A stretch of 64,000 nt of DNA from Aeoliella straminimaris (GCF_024054565.1 NZ_JAMXLR010000036.1:62001-126000); one strand, 5' to 3'; positions 17,388 to 27,373 are shown, counted from the stretch's first letter. Numbers and translations are program-made. The notes: generated by a model from the letters alone, not told the origin.

Positions 17388-18551
17388 ATGAAGAGCGATG
17401 GATCCAAGTTTTCTCGCGGAACTCAACCAAATAGCTTTGTCGAGGTGATCACTTCCGGTTCTCACAGCAGCAGTAATCGCTATCGGAATACGGCGTTCAC
17501 ACTAGTCGAGCTGTTGGTGGTGATCGCCATCATCGGCATTCTGGTCGCCTTGCTCCTGCCGGCCGTGCAGGCCGCCCGCGAAGCAGCACGCCGGACGCAA
17601 TGCACTTCGCAGTTGAAGAACCTTACGCTGGGCATGATTAATCACGAGAGTACCTTCGGTAAATGGCCTGCCTCGGGGTGGCCGGGGGCTTGGAGTTCCG
17701 ATCCCGATCGCGGTAGTGGTGCGTTGCAGCCCGGCTCATGGCTTTTTGTGACTTTGCCGTTTATTGAGCAGCAGGCGTTGCATGATATGGGGCAAGGTTC
17801 CACGGGGGCCACTCGCATTGCCCAGTTGCAACAGCGTGATGCAACGCCGATCGGTGTTGCCAACTGTCCTTCGCGTCGTAAGGGCGGTCCTTATCCCTAT
17901 CCGCACGGTGGCAGTGCCATAACTGGTAGTGGTGATGGTGGCGTGATGAACTACACGTATACGCAGGCTGCACGCAGTGACTATGCTGTCAGCGTCGGGG
18001 ACGAGGTGGACTACGATCGTAGCGGGAACAGTCGATGTCGCAGTGTCACGCCCGACAACTACATACGAGAGACATTTCCGGCGGGGTTCCCCCCCTCGCT
18101 TCAGGATTTCTCGGGTGTCTCTTTCTGTGGAAATGCGATCAAGTCGCGTTCTGTGACCGATGGTCTTACCAACACAATTGCATTAGGTGAAAAGTGGGTG
18201 CCTGCATCGGATTTCGAGACCGGTCTCTACAAGGGGGACGACTGGTCGCAGTTCATAGGTTTTCAAGATGATATGGTGCGCTCGACGTATTACGTCGGAG
18301 TGTCGAAAACTGGCGTGCCCCGCGCAGCGACGCATTTGCCACGCTCGTCAAATGAAACCTTGGACGAGGTCGTTGCTGAAGTAGGCGAGTTTGCCGCTCG
18401 CGAGATATTTGGCAGCAGCCATCCCGGAGTATGCCTCTTTTCCATGTGCGATGGTTCGGTCACAGGCGTCGAGTTCGACGTCGATCCTGAAGTCTATCGT
18501 CGCATGGGAGCACGCAATGACGATGGGCAGCCCAAGATCGCAACACGATAA
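17388..18551 (+). CDS. DUF1559 protein with prepilin-type N-terminal leader
   Basis: A 387-residue pseudopilin-like protein of the DUF1559 family, strongly expanded in planctomycetes. After a 37-residue leader comes the type IV pilin signature [20 protein letters not shown] at about residues 38-57, which a prepilin peptidase would cut and methylate, followed by [14 protein letters not shown]. The C-terminal [16 protein letters not shown] element is the other family hallmark. It should sit in the inner membrane with the globular part outside, perhaps within a type II secretion or pilus-like fibre. The ATG at 17388 is preferred over an in-frame TTG at 17355. It heads the surface-protein cluster. 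Confidence 0.92.
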   Translation: MKSDGSKFSRGTQPNSFVEVITSGSHSSSNRYRNTAFTLVELLVVIAIIGILVALLLPAVQAAREAARRTQCTSQLKNLTLGMINHESTFGKWPASGWPGAWSSDPDRGSGALQPGSWLFVTLPFIEQQALHDMGQGSTGATRIAQLQQRDATPIGVANCPSRRKGGPYPYPHGGSAITGSGDGGVMNYTYTQAARSDYAVSVGDEVDYDRSGNSRCRSVTPDNYIRETFPAGFPPSLQDFSGVSFCGNAIKSRSVTDGLTNTIALGEKWVPASDFETGLYKGDDWSQFIGFQDDMVRSTYYVGVSKTGVPRAATHLPRSSNETLDEVVAEVGEFAAREIFGSSHPGVCLFSMCDGSVTGVEFDVDPEVYRRMGARNDDGQPKIATR

Positions 18552-18662
18552 CCTTCGGACCAGTTGTGACACCGCAGAGCAATGCTACAGATTGAACATC
18601 CCGTCGCTAGCTGCGACGAGCGTACAAGTGACATAGAGCCATCTTCTTTGGGAGTTTTTTCG

Positions 18663-21350
18663 ATGAAGCACCGAGCACTTTACCTGGCAGCAGTCCTTAC
18701 CATGTCAGGCGTTAGTCACGCCACGGTTGTTGGTTTTGGCCAACTTGGTGGCAGCAACGCGGCCGTGCCCAAGACGTTGGCGTCACGTGCCACGGCGGAC
18801 GGCAACGGATTTGTGGTTACCAATGGGACGACTCCGAACATCGTCCTGGATTGGGACGTCGACGGTGAGAACAACAATGGCAATCCCAACAGCAATGGCT
18901 GGGATATTCACACGTCCAGTTGGTTCGTGGACATCGAGAATCAGACTATTGGCGGCGGCGATTGGGATAACGAGGGCAGCTCGAACCGCGTCGGGCAACT
19001 CGACTTCGATTACCACTCGATCGGCTTCGCCGCCGATCCTGGTGCTGCCTTGGTGCTCAACTCGTTCGATTTTGGCAATACCGAAGAAACGATGGATACC
19101 AGCGTCTGGGACCTCTCACTCACTGACTCTGCGGACAATGTCGTCTGGAGCCAGCAGGTAACGCTCACCAACCCCGACAGCGACGTACTGACCGTCTCGC
19201 CGAACTTCACTGGCACGCTTGGCGAAAGTTACACGCTGATATTTGCCGGCGTCAACGATCCGCTGAATGGTCGTCACGCGATCGACAACTTAAGCTTCAA
19301 TCAGATTCCCGACCTTTCCAACCCCATCGGGTCGTTGGTGATCAACCGCAGTGGCCCCAACGCGGGCATTGCTTACATTCAGGTAGATCAGGCGCTGTCG
19401 TTTAGCGACTACGAAATTCGGTCGGCCAATGGCGCATTGAACCCGGAGGGTTGGAACTCTATCGCTAGTACCAACGGCGATCCGAACGACACCTGGTCGG
19501 AAGTAAGTGCGACGACGACTTCGCTGCGTGAGCAGGACAGTGCCAATGGTACGAACGACGGCGTCTCCTTGAACGTTGGCGGGCAGTTCAACTTGGGCCA
19601 GGCCTTCAGCGTGCTGCCTCAATTCCATCTCGATGGGACTACCCCCACTGGCTGGGAGGACGCTGGCTTCTCGATCTATGACCCCAGCGGAACGCTCCTG
19701 GCCTTGCTTCCCGAGTACTCGGGGGATCCCGTTCCGTGGGGTGACTACAATGGTGATTTGTCCATCGATATCCAGGACTGGTACTTGTTTAGTGCTGGCC
19801 TTGGGCAAGACTACACCGGCATGACGGCCATCGAGGCCTACCTGGGCGGCGATCTGGATGGCGATTTCGATAGCGACCTGTTCGACTATAAGTTGTTCGT
19901 CGAACTCGCTGGCGGGGCAAGCAACCTGTTTGGCACGACCCAGGTTCCTGAACCTTCTTCCATAGCGCTCGTCGCACTGGGTGGCATGGCACTTTTGGTG
20001 AGCCGCCGTTACCGTGCGACCTTAGCCGTGCTGGTGACGGTCGTCGCGATGGCTGTCGCTACGCGATCCCATGCCCAAGCAACGCTGCAAAACTTCAGCG
20101 TGGTCGGTTCGACTCCCACGACCTCGATCCCTGAAGGACAGCAGAATGAGAGTGAGACCGCGGGCCCCGATCAGTGGTTCGACGACGATATATTGGACGA
20201 GACAGGACAAATCGTGTACGACCTGTTCTCCACCAACTATACGGACGCCGAGTTGTTTCCCAATGGATTCAAAGGGCAGTACGCGATCGGTGGAGAAACT
20301 CCAGGCGAAGTCGACTCAGCGGTGGTATTCATGGACTATGGCAGTCCGGTAACCGCCAATTGGTTTGCCTATGCTCAGCGGACCGGCAATAACGCCGTGG
20401 CTGATAAGGTAGGCAGATTTGACTTTTGGTTCAGCAACGTGGACTTCGCCGGAGTTGTTCCCACGACCAATCCCGATGCGACTTTCAATCTACTGTCGAC
20501 TGACAATCGGATCTCCGACAGCACCATTCGTCCCTACACTCTTGGGGGGAGCCACTCTGGTCAGTACGTGGCCGTGCGAATTACCGAGACGGACGAATCC
20601 GGAGCCGTGACCTCCACGAGTCGCATCGGTGGTCATGAGTTCCGGCTGCTCGACGGGCCGAGCGATGTGGTGCTTACGGTGGATCGTTCAACCGGCGAAA
20701 TGACTCTGGCCAACAATCTGGCTGGTGCCGAGAACATTCAGATGAACGGTTACTCCATCGAGAGTCCTGGCGGAGCGTTGATCGCGGAGAACTTCGACGG
20801 GGTGGGGGGCGACGCCTCGTTCCCGCTCGGCACAGGCAGCGGGAATGGTTGGGAGGTCACCGAGGGTAGTAACTCCAGTCGCCTGGTCGAGTCCTACTTT
20901 ACCGCCAATCCCGTCTTGAACTCTACGTTCGCTGCCGGGACCGGTCCCATCAGCCTGGGCAATGCTTACCAGGGTATTTCGGGGCATGAAGACCTTGTCT
21001 TCCTGTGGACCAACAGCCAAGGCGAAGTATACAACGCACGCGTTGAATACATGGGAGTCGCCCCCGGTGTGGCCGGCGACTACAACGACGACGGGATTGT
21101 TGATCTGGCCGATTATGCCGTATGGCGTAACAACTTGGGGGGCACCAATGTCCTGTCCAACGACTTAACTCCCGACAGCGTAGCAGCGGACGATTACGCA
21201 ACCTGGAAGACGAACTTTGGCAAGCAGGTTGGAGCACTTGGTGGCGTCGTTGCAGCCAGTGTCCCCGAGCCAAGTACCGTCCTGATAGTGTTTGCCTCGG
21301 CTATGCCTGTGATATTGCTGCGTCGCAAGTGTAAGGCAGCTCGTAGCTAA
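18663..21350 (+). CDS. Fused double PEP-CTERM surface protein (two precursor units in one frame)
   Basis: An 895-residue polyprotein-like precursor. Unit one has a signal peptide (residues 1-20, ending in SHA), a beta-rich domain at 21-214 shared with the gene at 21742, a dockerin-like stretch near 359-420 (GDLDGDFDSDLFDYKLF), and a full PEP-CTERM signal: VPEP at 428-431, a hydrophobic helix, then RRYR at 448-451. A second signal-peptide-like helix follows at once (about 452-471, ending in SHA). Unit two then has a different beta-rich domain, a dockerin-like repeat (GDYNDDGIVDLADYAVWR) and a terminal VPEP at 867 with RRK tail. The ATG at 18663 has GGGAG upstream. Exosortase plus signal peptidase could split it into two proteins. 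The same layout recurs at 28716-31697. Confidence 0.88.
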   Translation: MKHRALYLAAVLTMSGVSHATVVGFGQLGGSNAAVPKTLASRATADGNGFVVTNGTTPNIVLDWDVDGENNNGNPNSNGWDIHTSSWFVDIENQTIGGGDWDNEGSSNRVGQLDFDYHSIGFAADPGAALVLNSFDFGNTEETMDTSVWDLSLTDSADNVVWSQQVTLTNPDSDVLTVSPNFTGTLGESYTLIFAGVNDPLNGRHAIDNLSFNQIPDLSNPIGSLVINRSGPNAGIAYIQVDQALSFSDYEIRSANGALNPEGWNSIASTNGDPNDTWSEVSATTTSLREQDSANGTNDGVSLNVGGQFNLGQAFSVLPQFHLDGTTPTGWEDAGFSIYDPSGTLLALLPEYSGDPVPWGDYNGDLSIDIQDWYLFSAGLGQDYTGMTAIEAYLGGDLDGDFDSDLFDYKLFVELAGGASNLFGTTQVPEPSSIALVALGGMALLVSRRYRATLAVLVTVVAMAVATRSHAQATLQNFSVVGSTPTTSIPEGQQNESETAGPDQWFDDDILDETGQIVYDLFSTNYTDAELFPNGFKGQYAIGGETPGEVDSAVVFMDYGSPVTANWFAYAQRTGNNAVADKVGRFDFWFSNVDFAGVVPTTNPDATFNLLSTDNRISDSTIRPYTLGGSHSGQYVAVRITETDESGAVTSTSRIGGHEFRLLDGPSDVVLTVDRSTGEMTLANNLAGAENIQMNGYSIESPGGALIAENFDGVGGDASFPLGTGSGNGWEVTEGSNSSRLVESYFTANPVLNSTFAAGTGPISLGNAYQGISGHEDLVFLWTNSQGEVYNARVEYMGVAPGVAGDYNDDGIVDLADYAVWRNNLGGTNVLSNDLTPDSVAADDYATWKTNFGKQVGALGGVVAASVPEPSTVLIVFASAMPVILLRRKCKAARS
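18723..19304 (+). repeat. Segmental duplication, copy 1 (582 bp, coding)
   Basis: Encodes residues 21-214 of the fused protein. The same 582-base module, without any length change, is at 21811-22392. About 80 percent of residues match by eye, with long identical blocks such as WDVDGENNN and NDPLNGRHAIDNLSFNQ. Confidence 0.85.
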
Positions 21351-21360
21351 CAAGCAGACT

Positions 21361-21434
21361 GGTAAGTGGGCAGATCGCCAATGGGCAGCCGTTTCGTCTT
21401 TGGGCGGAGCGAAGGGCGATCTAGCCCACTTACC
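21361..21434. repeat. Long inverted repeat after the fused PEP-CTERM gene
   Basis: A 19-base arm at 21361-21379 (GGTAAGTGGGCAGATCGCC) is inverted at 21415-21434 with a single extra T. The loop is 35 bases. It begins 11 bases after the stop codon. A strong RNA hairpin is expected, acting as terminator or 3' stabiliser, though no T-run follows. It may also be a mobile palindromic element. The rest of the interval to 21741 holds nothing recognisable. Confidence 0.75.
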
Positions 21435-21741
21435 ACGATGCAACTTATGAAAGGCTTTTCGAACCAGTACGAAGCAGGTTCTTTGTTCTCATCCACTCGG
21501 TATTCAACATCCGGAGAAAACTACAACTCGTCCATTGCACCAGTTGGTGAATCAAGGCACTCACCAGGACAGTGACGTCGCAAGAATCACCAGCTGGAAA
21601 GGGGATATTGAGAGGCAGACGTAGACGTCACCTTGGCACGGAGCAGCAAACACCATGTTGCAACAGTCGGGGGATAAGTACGGCGAGGAACGCATTGATT
21701 CTTAAGTTTTGAACGCTACACCATGGGAGTTTAGAAGACTA

Positions 21742-22473
21742 ATGATCCGACACATCACACTCTTGGGGGCACTTGCAGCACTGCTCGCAGTGCCCAGCTA
21801 CAGCCACGCTACTATCCTTGGCTTTGGCCAGATTGGTGGCAGTAATGGCACTATTCCGAAAGACTATGGCTCGAATGCCGACGCCGACACCAACGGTGTT
21901 GTCGTTGCCAATGGAGCTACCCCCAATATTGCGTTGACCTGGGACGTCGACGGTGAGAACAACAACGGCGACCCCAACAGCAACGGTTGGGACATCCACA
22001 CATCCAGTTGGTTCGATGAGATTGAAAATCAGTCAGTAGGTGGTGGCGATTGGGACAACGAAGGCGGTTCGAACCGCATTGCCCAACTCGACTTCGACTA
22101 CCACTCGATTGGATTTGCCGCCGATCCAGGTTACTCGTTGGTGCTCAATTCCTTTGACTTCGGCAACACCCCAGAAACAGAGGATTCCAGTGTTTGGGAC
22201 CTTTCGCTCACCGACTCATCGGAATCGGTGGTGTGGAGCGAGCAGGTCACGCTCACCAATCCGGACACCGATGTCTTGACTGTCACACCAAACTTCACGG
22301 GCAATCCCGGTGAGAGCTACACCCTGGTCTTCGCTGGCGTGAACGATCCGCTGAATGGACGTCACGCGATCGACAACCTGAGCTTCAATCAGGTTGGCGT
22401 CCCCGAACCCGCCACGGTGAGCCTGATTGTCCTTGGCGCCCTGATGGGTCTGGGCGTTTACCGCCGTCGCTAG
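21742..22473 (+). CDS. PEP-CTERM sorting-domain protein, single-unit paralog
   Basis: A 243-residue secreted protein. Residues 1-23 form a signal peptide ending in SHA, residues 24-217 are the beta-rich module shared with the first unit of the upstream fused protein, and the tail is a PEP-CTERM signal (VPEPATVSLIVLGALMG, then YRRR). It should be exported, anchored by the C-terminal helix, and trimmed by an exosortase. The ATG at 21742 is preferred over a TTG 33 bases earlier because it gives a clean signal peptide. No catalytic motif is visible. The paralogy suggests local duplication, with the upstream copy then joined to a second PEP-CTERM gene. Confidence 0.9.
   Translation: MIRHITLLGALAALLAVPSYSHATILGFGQIGGSNGTIPKDYGSNADADTNGVVVANGATPNIALTWDVDGENNNGDPNSNGWDIHTSSWFDEIENQSVGGGDWDNEGGSNRIAQLDFDYHSIGFAADPGYSLVLNSFDFGNTPETEDSSVWDLSLTDSSESVVWSEQVTLTNPDTDVLTVTPNFTGNPGESYTLVFAGVNDPLNGRHAIDNLSFNQVGVPEPATVSLIVLGALMGLGVYRRR
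21811..22392 (+). repeat. Segmental duplication, copy 2 (582 bp, coding)
   Basis: The partner of 18723-19304, with the same length and frame and about 80 percent identical residues. Divergence is spread evenly, so the duplication is not very recent. Confidence 0.85.
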
Positions 22474-22969
22474 TGCGACTGGTGGAGTTTGTCGCAACGG
22501 GCAATTTGTAGTTTGTGGGCCACAAGGCAGGTTGTCGGACGGGGATACCGCCTCGCCGGCGACCTGCCGGTCTCTTGTTGGCTCCTGTGGAATTGAACCC
22601 CTCCTTGTCCGTCTTTCTTGGTCCGAGTGACTCTGTTCGGTGCCTTGCTCGGTTGCCCGCGAATTTGGGCTCGCAGCAAACTGAATCAACAAAATACCCG
22701 AGTTCTAGCGGCGAAATGTTTGCAAGTGGTTTGCCGAGGAGCCACCAAAGAGATTAAGATAGGTGTGATGGTACACAGTGGGGTAACTCTACCTGTCAAG
22801 GGCGTTGGCAGCGAGTTGCAAGCGGTGCCTCTAATTAATTTCGTATTTGCAGCGGCCCCGGGCCTGCTGCACGGAACGGCGAATCAATCACTAGCGAACG
22901 GGCGGCGGAAGAGCAGCATCAGGCAATGGTCTGAGGAGCTGGCTTTTGCTAGGCAATGGGCAACATTAG
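22474..22969. other. Intergenic region before the CotH gene
   Basis: About 500 bases without a supported gene. A short hairpin, GTCGC-TAGT-GCGAC, lies at the 22473 gene end. Otherwise nothing recognisable is present. Confidence 0.4.
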
Positions 22970-25900
22970 ATGCACAAGCGACTTGGATTTGAGACTCTGG
23001 AGTCTCGCGAACTGCTTGCGGCTGATCTCAGGATTACCGAATTCATGGCCTCCAATGGGGGTGTTCTGGAAGACGGCGACGGGGCAGCTTCGGACTGGAT
23101 CGAGATCTTCAACAATGGTGACCAGAGCGTCGATCTGCTGGGCTATAGCCTGACCGACGATCCCGGCGACCTTAACCAGTGGAGTTTCTCGACTTCACAG
23201 GTCTTGGCTCCCGGTGAGTTTCTGGTGGTCTTCGCAAGCGGGAACGACGAAATCGACTCTGCTGGTCATATACATACCAGCTTTGGACTGTCGTCCGATG
23301 GCGAGTATCTCGCCTTGGTTGATCCGCTTGGCACGGTGCTTTCAGAGTTCGGGCCAAACGGCACCGAGTATCCGCCACAGGTTTCGGACGTCTCCTATGG
23401 TTTGGCTTTCGATTCTACGCCCCAGGATGTCGTTACACCCGCCAGCAGTGTGCGCTATCTAGTGCCCCGGAGTAGCTCGGTTGATGACGTGTGGACCGAC
23501 CCAGTCTTCAACGACGATTCCTGGGAATCGGGCGTCGCCAGTTTGGGGTACGAGAGCAGCGGTACCAACTACACGGACGCCGGTCTGCTGGACACCGTGC
23601 TTCCCGCTGGGACCGGGGGTGTCTACGTCCGAATTCCGTTCACCATCTCTAATTCGGCAACGGTGCTTAACAAGCTGCAAATGATGTACGACGATGGTTT
23701 CGTCGCCTACATCAACGGGACTCGAGTTGCCAGCGCTAACGCGCCCGAAACTGTTGCCTACGATTCTCTCGCAACGGTTGACCACCCCGATGCCTCGGCA
23801 ATGCAGTATGTCGACTTCGATGTCTCGGACTACTCGAACTTGCTCAATGTGGGCGAAAATGTCCTCGCCATCCACATGCTCAATAAGAGTAGCACCAGTT
23901 CGGACATGCTGGCGGCGATCAATCTGCAAGCAATTACCGGCGGTGTCCACCAGCCAGAAACAATTGGGCAGTTGTTGGAGCCTACACCCGGGCTGCCTAA
24001 CACCAACTTGAGGGCATCGGATGTAGTATTTTCCCAAACAGGAGGGGTCTATGTCAGTTCGTTTCAGCTCTCGCTGAGTACCTCAGACAACACCGAAATC
24101 ATCCGCTACACAACCGATGGCTCGGTGCCGACCGAATCGTCGCAACTCTACACCTCTCCGTTGACCATTAGTTCGACGATTCAAATTCGCGCTCGCGCGT
24201 TTGGGGTAGAAGGGCAACTGGGGAGTGTGCATAGCGAGAGCTACACGCGAACCGATGCAACGACGAGTGCATTCACCTCGGATCTGCCTATCGTCGTGCT
24301 GGAGAACTTCAGGAACGGTACGCCGGGCACAGGCGACCTCGAGGACGCTGTACTTTCGTTGTACGAAATCGACGAAGTGACTGGACGCGCCTCGTTATCC
24401 AGCGATGCCGATCTGAGCACAATTATCGGTCAGCATCGTCGCGGGAAGAGTACAGCTGGCAATCCCAAGACAAACCTGCGTATCGAGATTCGCGACGAGA
24501 ACGGCGAGGACAAAAACGTCGAATTGTTGGGTATGCCGTCCGAGTCCGATTGGATTCTCTATGCACCGTATGCATTCGATCGCGCGATGCTACGCAACGT
24601 GACGTTCTATGAACTGAGCCGGGCAATGGGCAAGTGGGCACCGCGAACGCAGTTCGTTGAGGTGTACGCTAACTTTGACGATGGCGAGTTGAACGAAGGC
24701 GACTACATGGGCGTCTACGTGCTCATGGAGAACCTCAAACGCGACGATAACCGTGTCGACATTGCCGAACTCACTGAAAGCCAGAACAGCGAGCCCGATA
24801 TCACCGGTGGCTACATCATTGCCTTCGATACACCGAACAGCGATACCCCCGCCGACGCCATTTGGGAGACGGATCGACATATTCCGACTCTCCCCGACTC
24901 GGCATTCGTGTTCGAAGAGCCGGAGTACGACGAGTTGACCGAAGCGCAGATCGACTATATCCAAGGTTATGTGCAGGACTTCGAAGACGCGTTGTACGGC
25001 CCGAACTCGACGGATCCGGAACTCGGCTACCAGGCCTACTTCGACGTCGATTCGTCCATCGACCATCATCTTCTTCGCATCCTGGCGAAGGAGCCCGACT
25101 CGCTGCGTTTGAGTACGTACCTGACCAAGGACCGTGGTGGCAAGCTGGCATTTGGTCCGGTGTGGGACTTTGACCGCTCTGCGGGGCCCGATCTCGACTC
25201 GCGAGCGGCCAATCCGGAAGGCTGGTATTTGCCAGATGTCGACTTTTTTGAGTCGGACTGGTGGGGCCCCCTGTTCGACGACCCGAATTTCGCCCAACGA
25301 TGGGTCGATCGCTGGCAGGAGTTGCGCGAAGGAGTGCTGAGCGACGATAACATTAGTGACATGGTCAATGGCTTTGCCGCGCAGATTGCCGAGGGCCAGG
25401 TGCGCAATTTCGAGGAGTGGCCTGAAGTAGCGCCCAACGGTGGGCAGTATGCCGATCCCGGTCTAACGGGTTGGGAAGGCGAGGTCAGCCATTTGGTTAA
25501 TTGGCTCTTGATTCGCGCGAATTGGATCGACGCGCAACTGATCACCAGCCCCATCTTCTCGCCCACCCCCGGCAATGTAGATTCCGGGCAGTTGGTCACG
25601 CTAACGGCGGATCCAGGAACCACGATTTACTACACACTGGATGGAACCGATCCCCGTGCCGACGGAGGAGGGATCTCTCCCACCGCGATGGAGTACACAG
25701 AACCCATCGCTGTGACGAGCACCACCCAGATCAATGCGCGAGCATCCGGCTCCATCGAGGGGAGCTCGATCAGCAACAGCAGTTACCCGGGCGGAGAATC
25801 GCCTTCCAATGCCGTGGATTCGATTTTCTACACCAAGTACTTGAACTACGGAGGCCGGAACTCGGGCATCATCGTTACGCCTGACTCGGGGGCATCGATC

Positions 25901-27373
25901 GTCCAGAGTTTCCAGCTTACCACTGGCAACGATTTTGAGAGCCGCGACCCGGCGTCTTGGGTGTTGTACGGCACAAACGACATGGTCCAGAGCACCGACA
26001 ACAGCACTGGATTGGCTGAAAACTGGACGCTTATCGATTCAGGCGACATTTCGCTGCCCAGCAGAAGACGAAGTATGAGCGACGTTATCGAGGTCGCCAA
26101 TTCGACATCGTACACCTCCTACAAACTGATGTTCCCGACGCTGAAGGATAATTATGGGTTCATGCAGGTAGCCGATATCCGTTTCTTCGAGTCCGCCGAT
26201 GGTAGTGGTGCGCAAATCCTCTCGCCTGACGATACGGCTCTCGCCGTTCACGTATTGCTCGAAGATGCCGATGCCTTGCCTCCATGGAGCTCGCTGCTCA
26301 CTGGCTTGTTTTCCGTCGAGCAGCCGGCCAGCCCTTCGAGCTTGCGGATTAGTGAACTTCACTACCATCCAGCAGATCCAACCACCGCGGAATTGGAACT
26401 CGTTCCCGGTACGGATGAGGACGATTTCGAGTTTATCGAGCTGGTGAATATCAGTAGCGAATTCATCAGCCTGAACGGTGTACAGCTTAGCGGCGGGATC
26501 GACTTCGATTTCACCACAGCCGATGTAACCTCCCTGGCGCCGGGACAAACGGTGGTCGTGGTGAAGAATTCGGCTGCCTTCACGACCCGCTACGGCACGG
26601 ACATTGCCATCGCTGGGGAGTACTCGGGCAAGTTGGCTGATGGGGGCGAGCAACTCGCACTCATGGATAGCAACAGCCAGACCATTCATGACTTCACGTA
26701 CGATGACACGTCCCCGTGGGCGACCGAGGCGGATGGCGACGGTCCGTCGCTCGAAGTGATCGACCTGTTCGGCGACTATTCCACGGCTAACAACTGGCGC
26801 GTGAGCTACGCCGACGGTGGTTCGCCTGGTGTGTATGTCACCTTGCCGGGGGACTACGATGGCAACGGAATCGTCGAGCAGGCGGATTATCTCCGCTGGA
26901 AATCGACGTTTGGTTCAACCACCATACTGTCGGCCGATGGCAATCATGATGGGACGGTGGACCTTGCCGACTTCGTCGTCTGGCGCAACCACCTTGGAGC
27001 CACCCTGGACCCACCTGCGGCGGTGGTTGCCGCCATGGTGAGCGCATCTACCCCGGAGGAAGTAGCCGCTACGGAAACCCCGCTCGTGGACTCTCCGGCT
27101 TCATCCAACCCTGCAGAGGCGGCCGCCGCCTTTGCGGCGTTGAGTTCTCCATCCAATGACAGTAGCACCACACCAAAGTCACAATCCGTGGCTACCACCT
27201 CGACTTCGCCGCAGGAAACTTCCGCCGCAGAACTGCTGTTGCTCGACGCAGCTCTAGCCGAGCTGGACGAAGGAACATCCCTGTCCTTGGACACGCTTGC
27301 AGATGAACTGGCGGTCGAGGACTCCCTTGCCGAGAATGGCCCGCTGGACGCAAACCTCGAAGCGCTTCTTTAG
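22970..27373 (+). CDS. Large secreted CotH/lamin-tail/dockerin multidomain protein
   Basis: A 1467-residue surface protein. It opens with FETLESRELLAADL, the leader motif of many giant planctomycete extracellular proteins. A lamin-tail domain follows at about 18-140, a beta-rich carbohydrate-binding-like region at 165-320, and a chitobiase C-terminal-like repeat near 350-425 (YTTDGSVPT). A CotH kinase-like domain lies at about 440-790, with the hallmark GPVWDFDRS at 729. Then come a second chitobiase-like repeat near 860-925 (YYTLDGTDP), a discoidin-like region, a second lamin-tail domain from about 1124, and two dockerin-type repeats from 1294 (GDYDGNGIVEQADYLRW, DGTVDLADFVVWRNHLG). The last 115 residues are rich in A, S, T and E. 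There is no PEP-CTERM tail. Spore-coat CotH phosphorylates proteins; substrates here are unknown. Confidence 0.92.
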   Translation: MHKRLGFETLESRELLAADLRITEFMASNGGVLEDGDGAASDWIEIFNNGDQSVDLLGYSLTDDPGDLNQWSFSTSQVLAPGEFLVVFASGNDEIDSAGHIHTSFGLSSDGEYLALVDPLGTVLSEFGPNGTEYPPQVSDVSYGLAFDSTPQDVVTPASSVRYLVPRSSSVDDVWTDPVFNDDSWESGVASLGYESSGTNYTDAGLLDTVLPAGTGGVYVRIPFTISNSATVLNKLQMMYDDGFVAYINGTRVASANAPETVAYDSLATVDHPDASAMQYVDFDVSDYSNLLNVGENVLAIHMLNKSSTSSDMLAAINLQAITGGVHQPETIGQLLEPTPGLPNTNLRASDVVFSQTGGVYVSSFQLSLSTSDNTEIIRYTTDGSVPTESSQLYTSPLTISSTIQIRARAFGVEGQLGSVHSESYTRTDATTSAFTSDLPIVVLENFRNGTPGTGDLEDAVLSLYEIDEVTGRASLSSDADLSTIIGQHRRGKSTAGNPKTNLRIEIRDENGEDKNVELLGMPSESDWILYAPYAFDRAMLRNVTFYELSRAMGKWAPRTQFVEVYANFDDGELNEGDYMGVYVLMENLKRDDNRVDIAELTESQNSEPDITGGYIIAFDTPNSDTPADAIWETDRHIPTLPDSAFVFEEPEYDELTEAQIDYIQGYVQDFEDALYGPNSTDPELGYQAYFDVDSSIDHHLLRILAKEPDSLRLSTYLTKDRGGKLAFGPVWDFDRSAGPDLDSRAANPEGWYLPDVDFFESDWWGPLFDDPNFAQRWVDRWQELREGVLSDDNISDMVNGFAAQIAEGQVRNFEEWPEVAPNGGQYADPGLTGWEGEVSHLVNWLLIRANWIDAQLITSPIFSPTPGNVDSGQLVTLTADPGTTIYYTLDGTDPRADGGGISPTAMEYTEPIAVTSTTQINARASGSIEGSSISNSSYPGGESPSNAVDSIFYTKYLNYGGRNSGIIVTPDSGASIVQSFQLTTGNDFESRDPASWVLYGTNDMVQSTDNSTGLAENWTLIDSGDISLPSRRRSMSDVIEVANSTSYTSYKLMFPTLKDNYGFMQVADIRFFESADGSGAQILSPDDTALAVHVLLEDADALPPWSSLLTGLFSVEQPASPSSLRISELHYHPADPTTAELELVPGTDEDDFEFIELVNISSEFISLNGVQLSGGIDFDFTTADVTSLAPGQTVVVVKNSAAFTTRYGTDIAIAGEYSGKLADGGEQLALMDSNSQTIHDFTYDDTSPWATEADGDGPSLEVIDLFGDYSTANNWRVSYADGGSPGVYVTLPGDYDGNGIVEQADYLRWKSTFGSTTILSADGNHDGTVDLADFVVWRNHLGATLDPPAAVVAAMVSASTPEEVAATETPLVDSPASSNPAEAAAAFAALSSPSNDSSTTPKSQSVATTSTSPQETSAAELLLLDAALAELDEGTSLSLDTLADELAVEDSLAENGPLDANLEALL

